Origin: Oscillospiraceae bacterium
GTDB taxonomy: Bacteria; Bacillota; Clostridia; Oscillospirales; Acutalibacteraceae
Assembly: GCA_015065695.1 (NCBI GenBank)
Contig: SVPT01000010.1
Location: forward strand, 1-38,860
DNA length: 38,860 nucleotides
Direction of reading: 5' to 3'
The position numbers and the translations under genes were made by a program. Shown in pieces: positions 9,926 through 18,690 of this stretch (within the stretch, counting starts at the first letter, position 1; the number at the start of each line of letters is the position of its first letter). The notes beneath the pieces are model-generated. The model was given only the letters and a program-made list of their open reading frames with translations. It ran no database searches and was not told the DNA's origin.

Positions 9926-9990
9926 TCAAACACCCCTGCAGTCCTGCTGAATAACATGGTAATATCAGCAGAAACAGGGGTGTTTTGTGT
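9926..9990. terminator. Long stem-loop terminator-like element after the ABC transporter operon
   Basis: AAACACCCCTG (9928-9938) pairs with CAGGGGTGTTT (9975-9985); inner CTGCTGA (9944-9950)/TCAGCAG (9965-9971); T-rich 3' flank. Confidence 0.7.
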
Positions 9991-10687
9991 GTATTATCAG
10001 AAGCATATACCGCGCAGGAGGGTGTCTCCCAAGCGAATGGCATTGGCAATTTTGCTTGCAGCGGCAGTGCTGCTGGCGTTTCTCTCCGCGCAGCTTCGTC
10101 CTCTGCTGGAGGGCGGGGTGAGGATTCAGGCGGAAAATATGTTCAGCAGCGCGGTTAATGCGGCAGTGCTGGGCTGCTTTGAGGCGGAAGATTGTCAGTT
10201 TGACTCAATCGCAAAGCTGAACCGTCTTGACAGCGGCAGTATTGCCGGAATAGAAACCGACACCGCTGCGGCAAACCGCCTGCGTGCGCTGGTAAGCGAA
10301 GAGGTGCGCAAGTGTCTTGAGGTGTACGAGGAAAAACCGGTAAGTATTCCAATGGGAACGCTGCTGGGCGCAGACATACTCACGGGTGTGGGTCCCGATG
10401 TCAGGCTGCGGCTTCGTCTTGCGGGCGGCGTGACCGCACAGCTTGAAAGCCGTCTGGAAACAGCAGGTATCAACCAGACCATGCACACCGTGGAGTGCAT
10501 AGTGACCGCTGAGATGTATGCCCTGATGCCGGGATACAGATTCCCTGTGGAACTGACAACAAGCGTTGTTGTTGCCCAGTCGGTGATAGTGGGCGAGACC
10601 CCCGATTCATTTACATATGTGTACGGTGACCAGAGCGACACCATCGGCAGAATATTCGATTATGGTGACCCGTATGGAAAGGATTGA
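9980..10687 (+). CDS. yunB: Sporulation protein YunB-like
   Basis: Single N-terminal TM then LRPLLEGGVRIQAENMFSSAVNAAVLGCFE...DAVRSP-type YunB architecture; MGTLLGADILTGVGPDVRLRL. Start uncertain: ATG 9956 lies in the terminator loop, in-frame GTG at 9980. Confidence 0.78.
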   Translation: MFCVYYQKHIPRRRVSPKRMALAILLAAAVLLAFLSAQLRPLLEGGVRIQAENMFSSAVNAAVLGCFEAEDCQFDSIAKLNRLDSGSIAGIETDTAAANRLRALVSEEVRKCLEVYEEKPVSIPMGTLLGADILTGVGPDVRLRLRLAGGVTAQLESRLETAGINQTMHTVECIVTAEMYALMPGYRFPVELTTSVVVAQSVIVGETPDSFTYVYGDQSDTIGRIFDYGDPYGKD

Positions 10688-10695
10688 CCTGTCGG

Positions 10696-11604
10696 TCAGC
10701 AGGGCATATAAGTGAAGGGTTCATCGAGAATGGCATGACCGCTCTCGTAGGTGCTGCCGTCTACAGTGATGTAAAGCCTTTCAAGGTTGTAGTTCTCGAT
10801 AAAGGTGTTGGCAATGGCCTGAAGCATCAGTGCTTCAGGTCCTGAGCCAAGCTGTGCGGCGTAAATGCCGTCGTTAAGGTCAAGAGTGCCGTCCGCGCCG
10901 TTGAGTGTGAAGCTGTTAAGGTATGCCTTTGCCGGTATACAGGGGTTAAGCTGCTTGAGCGCAGCCCATGCGTGCCATGCGGAATCGCTCTCAATGGTCA
11001 TTTCACGGCAGAGCAGATGCTCTGCGTTGTCGTCCATCAGGTAGATGGAGAACATAACGCCCTGCGGCTCGGTTGCCTGTGTAGTGGTTGTGGTTTCGGT
11101 GGGCTGAGTGGGAGCGTAGGGGAGACCGCCGCTCTGTTCAATGAAAGAGATGCCTCCGTCGCGCCCGTTGTAGCCCAGCAGCCAGTCGTAGTGTTGACCG
11201 CCAATGTCGTAGCTCAGCATGGTGTTGGGGAAGCCCTCAGGCACCATGATGTTGAGCAGCAGACCCTCGCCTGCGGGCAGCCTTTCCAGCTCGTAGATTA
11301 CGCCGCAGTTGTAAGCGCAGTCATCGTCAATGCTGTATTCCACGCTGTACAGTTTTACAGCATCCATGTCGTTGTCGTGCCAGACGTAGTAGGATTCGTA
11401 CTCGTCCTCGCCAAAGGTGTGTATGCGGGTAAAGGTTCTGTCGCCGATTTTTGCGGCCTCGGCGGTGTGCAGCTCGCCGATGACCTGCACGGCAGGCGCA
11501 TTGGTGGCGGTGGGGGTCTCAGGTGAAGTATTCTCCTGCTTTACGCAGCCGGAAAGTGCCGCAATCAGGAGGAGTGTGAGCAGCAGTATAATTGTCTTTT
11601 TCAT
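10696..11604 (-). CDS. Lipoprotein with C-terminal GerMN-like domain
   Basis: MKKTIILLLTLLLIAALSGCVKQ lipobox; C-terminal LNDGIYAAQLGSGPEALMLQAIANTFIENYNLERLYITVDGSTYESGHAILDEPF resembles the GerMN domain. Start ATG 11604. Confidence 0.72.
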   Translation of the reverse strand: MKKTIILLLTLLLIAALSGCVKQENTSPETPTATNAPAVQVIGELHTAEAAKIGDRTFTRIHTFGEDEYESYYVWHDNDMDAVKLYSVEYSIDDDCAYNCGVIYELERLPAGEGLLLNIMVPEGFPNTMLSYDIGGQHYDWLLGYNGRDGGISFIEQSGGLPYAPTQPTETTTTTQATEPQGVMFSIYLMDDNAEHLLCREMTIESDSAWHAWAALKQLNPCIPAKAYLNSFTLNGADGTLDLNDGIYAAQLGSGPEALMLQAIANTFIENYNLERLYITVDGSTYESGHAILDEPFTYMPC

Positions 11605-11755
11605 CTTCTTTCGCTTCCTTTCATAAATGTCAATGGTGCATATACACAAATTATAGCATTGCAGGAGGGTTTGTCAATGAGTGAAGGGGGGCTGCCAGTG
11701 AAAAAACAGAAACGGGCGTATCATTTCTTACCTTTGTGAAATTATAATAAATACC

Positions 11756-11784
11756 TTGCATTCTGCGGTGGCATATTATATACT
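11756..11784 (+). promoter_or_regulatory. Sigma-A-like promoter upstream of Hpt/kinase operon
   Basis: TTGCAT (11756-11761), 17-nt spacer, TATACT (11779-11784). Confidence 0.55.
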
Positions 11785-11817
11785 TTAATAAGTATTATAG
11801 TCTTGGAGGCGAGTGTT

Positions 11818-12171
11818 TTGGATTTGATTATGCTGATGGACTTTGGCATTGAATATGCGGAGGGTGTAGAACGCTGCGCAAATAATGCCGCATTATACGA
11901 AAAATTGCTTAAGAGATATGCCGATGAAGAACAGCGTACCGCTGAGCTGCAGTACGCCATGCAGAACAAAGACTATGACACACTTTTCTCCATTGTACAT
12001 GAGATCAAGGGCGTTGCGGGCAATCTTGGAATAGTTCCGCTTTATGATGCCGCCTCTGATGTAGTTTTGATGCTGCGCGGAAAAAAATACGACTGTCTGG
12101 AAGATGCCGTAAATGAACTGACAGCAGTGAATGAAGCTGCGGTAAGCTGCATTCACGCAGCCTTGCGGTAA
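11818..12171 (+). CDS. Stand-alone Hpt (histidine phosphotransfer) domain protein
   Basis: SIVHEIKGVAGNLGIVPLYDAASDVVLMLR contains the HxxKG phosphotransfer motif. TTG 11818 sits about 9 nt after GGAGGC; the ORF track start is TTG 11803. Confidence 0.83.
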   Translation: MDLIMLMDFGIEYAEGVERCANNAALYEKLLKRYADEEQRTAELQYAMQNKDYDTLFSIVHEIKGVAGNLGIVPLYDAASDVVLMLRGKKYDCLEDAVNELTAVNEAAVSCIHAALR

Positions 12172-12186
12172 TATGCGGAAAAGCCT

Positions 12187-14274
12187 ATGAAGATTTCTTT
12201 TGAAAGTGTTTTTGAGAGTATTATGGGAAAGATTGCCAAATGGTGGCACGCATTCATTTCTGTGTTACGAAGGCTGTTTTTCAGGATCGGTCATAGCGAA
12301 TCCACTACACGCATTATGAACTGCCTTTGCCGCGCAAACGAAATTGTTATCGAGCTGGACCTTGTAAACGAGGTGCAATACAAGATATCGCTTGATGAAT
12401 TTGGCGCGATTGTCAGAAATTGCAATGCCCTTACGTTTTGTACCGACCTGATTGAGTCTGTTCATCCTGAGGATAGGGATGAGGTTGTAAAATACTGTTC
12501 CGAAGAGTATTTAAAGAGTCTTGTGGAAGAGGTGGGCAAAGCCTACTATGAATGTCGCATCAAACAGGACGAGCAATATTGCTGGTATGCCTTTATGCTT
12601 GCCAGTATGCCTGCTGAGATAGGCAATGAAGGCAAGCTGGTGGTGTTTGGACGCAACATTGATGAAACCAAACGCCGCGAGCATGAGTATGAGAGTATGC
12701 TGCGTGATGCTCTGGTAGCTGCGCAGAGTGCGAATGATGCAAAAAGCTCTTTCATGTCCCGTATGTCCCATGAGATTCGCACGCCGCTGAATGCTATACT
12801 GGGTTATCACACCCTTGCACGGAAGGTTATAGGCAGCGACGATGAAAAGGTTCTGGACTGTCTTGATAAGTCAGAACGCTCTGCGAAGCATCTGCTTAGT
12901 ATCATCAACGACGTGCTGGATATATCTTCCATCGAAAGCGGAAAATTGAAGGTTGCCAGCGAGCCCTTTGCCCTGAAAAACATGATTTTCGAGCTGAGCG
13001 ATATGTTTTCGGGTCAGGCTGCTCAGAAGGGTATTGACTTTGACATAATCCTCAGTGATGTTGTAAATGAACAGCTTGTCGGTGATGTGCTTCACCTTAA
13101 GCAGGTGCTTATCAATCTGCTCTCAAATGCGATGAAGTTTACTCCCGAGGGCAAATCGGTGCGCCTGTTTGTCAATCAGCTTGCCCAGCGCAACGAAAAG
13201 GTATATTTCCGCTTCATCGTGCGTGATACAGGCATCGGCATGAAGCCGGAGTTTATGGACAGGCTGTTTGAGCCCTTCTCCCAGCAGGATACAGCCATCT
13301 CCCGCAAGTATGGCGGCAGTGGTCTGGGACTTTCCATTACACGCAACCTGGTCAATATGATGAACGGTGCAATAACCGTCAAGAGCCACGAGGGAGTGGG
13401 CACAACCTTTGTTGTGGAGCTGCCCTTTGGCATTGACAGCAGCATTATTTCCACCGCGTCGGAGGATTACACCAATATTCGCGCGCTTATCATTGACGAC
13501 GACTATGATGCCAGAGAGTACCTTGCTTCCATGTTTGAGTCCTTTGGCATTACCTGTGAGCTGTGCAAGGACAGCCCCGAGGCAATGGAAAAGCTGCAGG
13601 CGCAGACCGATGAGGACAAACCATTCAGCATTTGCCTGATTGACTGGCGGCTGCCCACCACCGACGGACTGACCGCATCGGTGCCTCTGCGCAAATTACT
13701 GGGCGAGGACGTGCCCATATTCCTGATAACCGCGCACGACAGGTATGAGCTGGAGTCCGAGGCGAAAAAGCTGGGTTTCAAGCGTGTGCTTACCAAACCG
13801 CTGTTTGCATCCACAATCAAGTCCATACTGACCGAAAGCTTTGGCGAAGACACCAGAACAATAGCAGTCGAGAGGCCTTGCGAAAACTATCAGGGCCGCA
13901 AGGTGCTTATTGCCGAGGATAACGAGTTCAATATGGAAATAGCAACCGAGCTGCTTAAGTCGATGGAGCTTGAGGTTGACTGTGCGGTCAACGGTCAGGA
14001 GGCGCTGGATATGTTTACCTCGTCTGAGGTGGGTACATATTCGCTCATATTTATGGATATACAGATGCCTGTCATGGACGGCTATGATGCGACACGCCGT
14101 ATACGCAATTCGGGGCATCCTCAGGCCATTTCCATTCCGATAATCGCCATGACTGCCAATGCCTTTGCAGAGGACATTACGTCATCGCTTGCGGCAGGAA
14201 TGAACTATCATGTTTCAAAGCCCATAGATGTCAAGATGCTGCATCAGGCTGTGCGTGAATATATGCCTGAATAA
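12187..14274 (+). CDS. Soluble hybrid histidine kinase: PAS-like, HisKA, HATPase, REC, REC
   Basis: H-box SFMSRMSHEIRTPLNAILGY; N-box INLLSNAMKFTPEG; G-boxes DTGIGM, GGSGLGLSI; receivers ALIIDDD...CLIDWRLP and VLIAEDNEFN...IFMDIQMPVMDG. No convincing TM segment. Confidence 0.93.
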   Translation: MKISFESVFESIMGKIAKWWHAFISVLRRLFFRIGHSESTTRIMNCLCRANEIVIELDLVNEVQYKISLDEFGAIVRNCNALTFCTDLIESVHPEDRDEVVKYCSEEYLKSLVEEVGKAYYECRIKQDEQYCWYAFMLASMPAEIGNEGKLVVFGRNIDETKRREHEYESMLRDALVAAQSANDAKSSFMSRMSHEIRTPLNAILGYHTLARKVIGSDDEKVLDCLDKSERSAKHLLSIINDVLDISSIESGKLKVASEPFALKNMIFELSDMFSGQAAQKGIDFDIILSDVVNEQLVGDVLHLKQVLINLLSNAMKFTPEGKSVRLFVNQLAQRNEKVYFRFIVRDTGIGMKPEFMDRLFEPFSQQDTAISRKYGGSGLGLSITRNLVNMMNGAITVKSHEGVGTTFVVELPFGIDSSIISTASEDYTNIRALIIDDDYDAREYLASMFESFGITCELCKDSPEAMEKLQAQTDEDKPFSICLIDWRLPTTDGLTASVPLRKLLGEDVPIFLITAHDRYELESEAKKLGFKRVLTKPLFASTIKSILTESFGEDTRTIAVERPCENYQGRKVLIAEDNEFNMEIATELLKSMELEVDCAVNGQEALDMFTSSEVGTYSLIFMDIQMPVMDGYDATRRIRNSGHPQAISIPIIAMTANAFAEDITSSLAAGMNYHVSKPIDVKMLHQAVREYMPE

Positions 14275-14306
14275 CCCCAAAATAAAAGAATCAGAGGCGT
14301 GACGCT

Positions 14307-14492
14307 ATGAGCGATAATCAATACGACTGTGACAACTGCGTTTACTATGTCTGGGACGATGACTGGGAGTGCTACATATGTGCTGCAGGTATTGACGAGG
14401 ACGACATGAGCCGTCTTATCAGCGGAAATACACGCGGCTGTCCCTATTACCGTTATGATGACGAATACGGAGTTGTGCGCAAGCAAAACTGA
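14307..14492 (+). CDS. Small cysteine-rich protein (DUF6472-like)
   Basis: 61 aa, MSDNQYDCDNCVYYVWDDDWECYICAAGIDEDDMSRLISGNTRGCPYYRYDDEYGVVRKQN; paired cysteines. Confidence 0.75.
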   Translation: MSDNQYDCDNCVYYVWDDDWECYICAAGIDEDDMSRLISGNTRGCPYYRYDDEYGVVRKQN

Positions 14493-14504
14493 CTGAAAGA
14501 ACAA

Positions 14505-14542
14505 AATCACCCTGCTGCAGACCCGCAGCAGGGTGATTAATT
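14505..14542. terminator. Bidirectional terminator between DUF6472-like gene and htpG
   Basis: AATCACCCTGCTGC (14505-14518)/GCAGCAGGGTGATT (14525-14538) perfect stem, flanked by A and T tracts. Confidence 0.88.
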
Positions 14543-14554
14543 TTGTCATATCAA

Positions 14555-16450
14555 TCAGTCGTCCTCAGCCATGATGCTGCTCATTGCAGCGGAGAAGGCG
14601 ATGGGGTCATCAAGGGGGAGACCCTCTATCAGCAGGGACTGGTTGTAAAGCAGCATTGCGTATTCGCTCAGGCGGTCGCGGTTGCTCTCGTAAAGGCGTA
14701 CCAGCTTTGCAAAGAGCGGGTGGTTTGCGTTAAGCTCCAGCACACGCTCTGCACGGACTCCGTTTTCGCCGGGTGCGGCATTGAGTACACGCTCCATCTC
14801 AAGGGAGAGCATACCCTCGGTTGTCAGGCAGACAGGGTAGGTTTTCAGACGCTGTGAGGCGGCAACCCTCTTGACCTTGCCCTTAAGCTGCTGTGCCATA
14901 AAGTCGAGCATCTCCTGATGCTCTTCCTGCTGCTTGGTCTCTTCTGCGGTCAGCTCGTCCTCCAGACCAAGGTCGTCTCCGGATACCGAGCGGAATTCCT
15001 TGCCCTCCCACTCGCGCATGACACGCAGCACAAACTCGTCAATATCGTCGGTCATGTAAAGAATCTCGTAACCCAAATCCAGCAGACGCTCGGTCTGGGG
15101 CAGGCGGGAGATGCGCTCAATGCTTGCGCCCGATGCGTAGTAGATATACTTCTGAGATTCGCGCATACGCTCGCAATATTCGGTGAGGGTGGTCATGCTG
15201 TCACCGTTGGAGGAGTGATAGAGCAGCAGGTCGCTCAGCAGCTCCTTCTGCATACCGTAGCTGCTGTAGATGCCGTACTTCATCTGCAGACCGAAATTCT
15301 TGAAGATGGTTTCGTATTTCTCGCGGTTGTTTTCCAGCAGCGACTTCAGCTCGCTCTTTATCTTTTTCTCGATGCGGGAGGAGATAAGCTTAAGCTGACG
15401 GTCGTGCTGCAGCATCTCACGGGAGATGTTGAGTGAGAGGTCCTGAGAATCCACCAGACCCTTGACAAAGCTGAAGCAGTCAGGCAGCAGGTCGCCGCAG
15501 CATTCGGTGATAAGCACACCGCTTGCGTACAGCTTCAGACCCTTTTCGTAATCACGGGTGTAGTAGTTGTAGGGTGCCTCGGAGGGGATAAAGAGCAGTG
15601 CGTTGAAGGTGGCAGAGCCCTCTGTGGATACATGAATAACATGGGCGGGGTCCTTGAAGTCGAGGAACTTCTCCTTATAGAAAGAGAAAAGCTGCTCTTC
15701 GGTGACCTCGCTCTTGCTGCGCTTCCAGATGGGAACCATGCTGTTGAGGGTCTCAGTTTCAACGTAGTTTTCGTATTCTCCGTCGCTGCCCTCTATGGGA
15801 CGGTTTTTCTGTACGTCCATGCGAATGGGGTAGCGAATGTAGTCGGAATACTTGCGCACAAGCTGCATCAGCTCGTACTGCTCAAGGTAGGCATCGTAAT
15901 CAGCCTCCTCGGTGGAGGGCTTGACGTGCAGGGTGATGACAGTGCCGTGTCCGTCCTTTTCGCAGGGCTCGATGGTGTAGCCGTCAACGCCGGAGGACTT
16001 CCAGCGGAATGCCTGCTCGGTGCCGTAGGCGAGTGTCTCCACAGTAATCTCATCGGCAACCATAAATGCAGAATAGAAGCCAACACCGAACTGACCGATA
16101 ACGTCAATGTCGTCACCGGTTTCCTCATCTGCGGTGTCACGCTTGAACTTCAGCGAACCGCTCTGCGCGATTACGCCCAGATTGTGTTCCAGCTCCTCGT
16201 CGGTCATGCCGATACCGTTGTCGGCAATGGTAAGGGTGCGTGCGTCCTTGTCAAAGGAGATGGTTATGCAGAAGCTGTCGCGGGAAAGACCGGAGATGCC
16301 GTCCTTCAGCGTGCGATAGTACAGCTTGTCAATTGCGTCGCTTGCGTTGGAGATAAGCTCACGCAGGAAGATTTCCTTGTGCGTGTAAATGGAGTTGATC
16401 ATCAGCTCCAGCAGCCGTTTGGATTCGGCTTTGAATGCCTTCTTGCGCAT
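14555..16450 (-). CDS. htpG: Molecular chaperone HtpG (Hsp90)
   Basis: MRKKAFKAESKRLLELMINSIYTHKEIFLRELISNASDAIDKLYYRTL; TIADNGIGMT; VIGQFGVGFYSAFMVAD. Start ATG 16450. Confidence 0.96.
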   Translation of the reverse strand: MRKKAFKAESKRLLELMINSIYTHKEIFLRELISNASDAIDKLYYRTLKDGISGLSRDSFCITISFDKDARTLTIADNGIGMTDEELEHNLGVIAQSGSLKFKRDTADEETGDDIDVIGQFGVGFYSAFMVADEITVETLAYGTEQAFRWKSSGVDGYTIEPCEKDGHGTVITLHVKPSTEEADYDAYLEQYELMQLVRKYSDYIRYPIRMDVQKNRPIEGSDGEYENYVETETLNSMVPIWKRSKSEVTEEQLFSFYKEKFLDFKDPAHVIHVSTEGSATFNALLFIPSEAPYNYYTRDYEKGLKLYASGVLITECCGDLLPDCFSFVKGLVDSQDLSLNISREMLQHDRQLKLISSRIEKKIKSELKSLLENNREKYETIFKNFGLQMKYGIYSSYGMQKELLSDLLLYHSSNGDSMTTLTEYCERMRESQKYIYYASGASIERISRLPQTERLLDLGYEILYMTDDIDEFVLRVMREWEGKEFRSVSGDDLGLEDELTAEETKQQEEHQEMLDFMAQQLKGKVKRVAASQRLKTYPVCLTTEGMLSLEMERVLNAAPGENGVRAERVLELNANHPLFAKLVRLYESNRDRLSEYAMLLYNQSLLIEGLPLDDPIAFSAAMSSIMAEDD

Positions 16451-16528
16451 GATTTTCGTGTCGGACTGTGCTGTCCGAAATTCACCTCTCTTTGTTTGCT
16501 GTTGCACGGCAAATGCCGTCTGGAGAGT

Positions 16529-16557
16529 ATTATACCACAGTAATTGGAAATTGTTAA
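16529..16557 (-). promoter_or_regulatory. Sigma-A-like promoter of htpG
   Basis: On the minus strand: TTAACA (16557-16552), 17-nt spacer, TATAAT (16534-16529). Confidence 0.65.
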
Positions 16558-16751
16558 CGCTTTTTCCAGAAAAATGCAGCAAGCAGCCAAAAATGTAATA
16601 TCGCGGCAGGTTGCTGGCAGTGCGAGGAAGTGTTCTCAATTATTGTGCGTTGAAGCTGTGTGCCCCCCTCGTGTATACTCAGGTCGAGCCTTGAGAGAGG
16701 CTTGCTGCGGTGGTCAAATGCCCAGCATTATTCTGAGGAGAGAGTGAATTA

Positions 16752-18596
16752 ATGAGAAAAAATTTAAAGAAAACATTGGCATTGCTGCTGGCTCTGTGCG
16801 TTATGCTCAACGCAGCATCGTCGGTATTTGCGTCAGGAGCAGAGGAGATGACCCCTGCGCAGGTTGCAAAAATGATCGGTGAAAGAAGCAAAATCACACT
16901 GGGCACCGATAATATAATCGCTGTGACCTTTGGCTACAACGATGGCAAGGAATCCGCAACTGACACAGTAGATGTTCAGGCAAAAAACTTGGGTCTGGAA
17001 AACGCAACAGATTTTTCCATATCAGAAAGCTGTGAGGAGAAGCAGCCGATAGAGGGATTCGCGGTTATCGATTTTGAACTGGCGGGCACCTCCGATGGAC
17101 TGCTGACTGTCAGCGTTACCCGCACTGCCGCAGCAGAAGCACCCGACGCAGTGTATATCTGGCACAAGAATAAGTGCATGGGCGAGGCAGAGGTGGAAGC
17201 GGTCATTGAGGAAAATCCCACGCCGAAATACACAGTAAACTATATGCTTCAGGGGCTGGACGGCGAATATGTGCTGTCCTCTTCCGATGTGATGACCGGC
17301 AAGAAGGACACCATGGTTGCTGTGACCGAGCTTACCAAGGAGCATAACGGCTTCCGCTTTGTGTCAAGCGAGAGCAACGTGGAAAGTATGATTCCTCCTG
17401 CCGATGACAGTATGGTCATCAACCTTTTCTACGACCGGGAGAAATACACCATCACCTTTGACACCAACGGAAAGGGTGAGGCTCCTGCCGCACTTGAAAA
17501 TGTAATGTATCAGGCGACTGTCACTGCACCGGAAGCTCCCGAGGCAGAGGGATTTGAGTTCATGGGGTGGTATACCGAAAAGTCGTGCGAAAATCTTTGG
17601 GATTTTGAAAAGCAGCAGGTAACGGGCAATATGACCCTGTACGCAAGCTGGAAAGAGCTTGAGCAGCAGCCTGACAAAACCGAGGTGCAGCGCATCGAGG
17701 GTGCTGATCGCATAGAAACTGCCATTGCGACCAGCAAAGCGGGCTGGGAGAAGGCAGAGGTGGTCGTGCTTGCCAATGCCCTGCGTTATCCCGATGCACT
17801 TGCGGGAGCGACCATAGCCCACGCAAATGATGCCCCCATTCTGCTGACCGCGGGAAACAGCCTTGAGAAAGAGGTTAAGGCGGAGATGGAGCGACTTGGC
17901 GCAAAAAAGGTCTATCTCCTTGGCGGCGAGGCAGTAATGTCCGCGGCTCTTGAGCAGGAGATAAAGGCACTGAAGCTGGAGAGTATCCGTCTTGCGGGCA
18001 CTGACCGCTACGGCACTGCCGCTGCCATCGCAAAGCAGCTTGCTGCCGACAGTAGTACGCAGTCAGATGCGGTGTTTATCGCAAGCGGTGAGGATTATCC
18101 CGATGCCCTCTCTGCTGCCCCTGTAGCCGCAATAAGTGGCAGCCCGGTGCTGTTCATTGCGCCCAACGGACCTGTTGACAAGGAAACAGCTGCCATTCTG
18201 AATGGCAGTAATGTGAAGAACATCTTTGTCATAGGCGGTGAGAAAGCCATTTCGGCAGAGGCTATGGAAAGCCTGCGCAGGGACGGCATAAAGGTAGAGC
18301 GTTACAGCGGCGCAGACCGCTACGAAACAGCCGCACGCATAGCCGAAGCCTTTGCGGAAAGCTATACCGGAAAGGGCATTGCCATCGCAACCGGCAGAGA
18401 TTTCCCCGATGCTCTGGCAGGCAGTGTGTACGCTGCCAAGATGGGTTACCCAATGCTGCTGACCGCCATGGAGCATACCTCCGCGCTGGACAGCTATGTT
18501 GAAAAGCATCAGCCGCAGAATGCGGTGGTATTCGGTGGAAATGCAGCAGTGCCGCAGGAGGCACTGGGCGTATTGGGCAATACCGATGCTGAATAA
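16752..18596 (+). CDS. Secreted cell-wall protein with MucBP-like/InlB B-repeat region and three CWB2 repeats
   Basis: Signal peptide MRKNLKKTLALLLALCVMLNAASSVFASG; YTITFDTNGKGEAP...GFEFMGWYTEKSCENLWDF...MTLYASW; three units starting RIEGADRIETA, RLAGTDRYGTA, RYSGADRYETA, each with a PDALA/PDALS motif. Confidence 0.9.
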   Translation: MRKNLKKTLALLLALCVMLNAASSVFASGAEEMTPAQVAKMIGERSKITLGTDNIIAVTFGYNDGKESATDTVDVQAKNLGLENATDFSISESCEEKQPIEGFAVIDFELAGTSDGLLTVSVTRTAAAEAPDAVYIWHKNKCMGEAEVEAVIEENPTPKYTVNYMLQGLDGEYVLSSSDVMTGKKDTMVAVTELTKEHNGFRFVSSESNVESMIPPADDSMVINLFYDREKYTITFDTNGKGEAPAALENVMYQATVTAPEAPEAEGFEFMGWYTEKSCENLWDFEKQQVTGNMTLYASWKELEQQPDKTEVQRIEGADRIETAIATSKAGWEKAEVVVLANALRYPDALAGATIAHANDAPILLTAGNSLEKEVKAEMERLGAKKVYLLGGEAVMSAALEQEIKALKLESIRLAGTDRYGTAAAIAKQLAADSSTQSDAVFIASGEDYPDALSAAPVAAISGSPVLFIAPNGPVDKETAAILNGSNVKNIFVIGGEKAISAEAMESLRRDGIKVERYSGADRYETAARIAEAFAESYTGKGIAIATGRDFPDALAGSVYAAKMGYPMLLTAMEHTSALDSYVEKHQPQNAVVFGGNAAVPQEALGVLGNTDAE

Positions 18597-18636
18597 GCAT
18601 GACCGGCTGACAGCAAATACAGTCGGATAAAACGAA

Positions 18637-18676
18637 AGCACGCGGAAAGAATACTCTTTCCGCGTGCTGATGCTTT
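18637..18676. terminator. Bidirectional terminator between CWB2 gene and DUF47 gene
   Basis: AGCACGCGGAAAGA (18637-18650)/TCTTTCCGCGTGCT (18655-18668). Confidence 0.85.
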
Positions 18677-18690
18677 TGTGCAAAGAAAAA

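Noticed and set aside
15632-16543. 303-aa plus-strand ORF
   Set aside because: Antisense shadow of htpG.
16680-16700. Riboswitch upstream of the CWB2 gene (AGCCT-AGGCT hairpin)
   Set aside because: Only a short hairpin is present; the conserved core of the c-di-GMP-I class or another class I know was not found.
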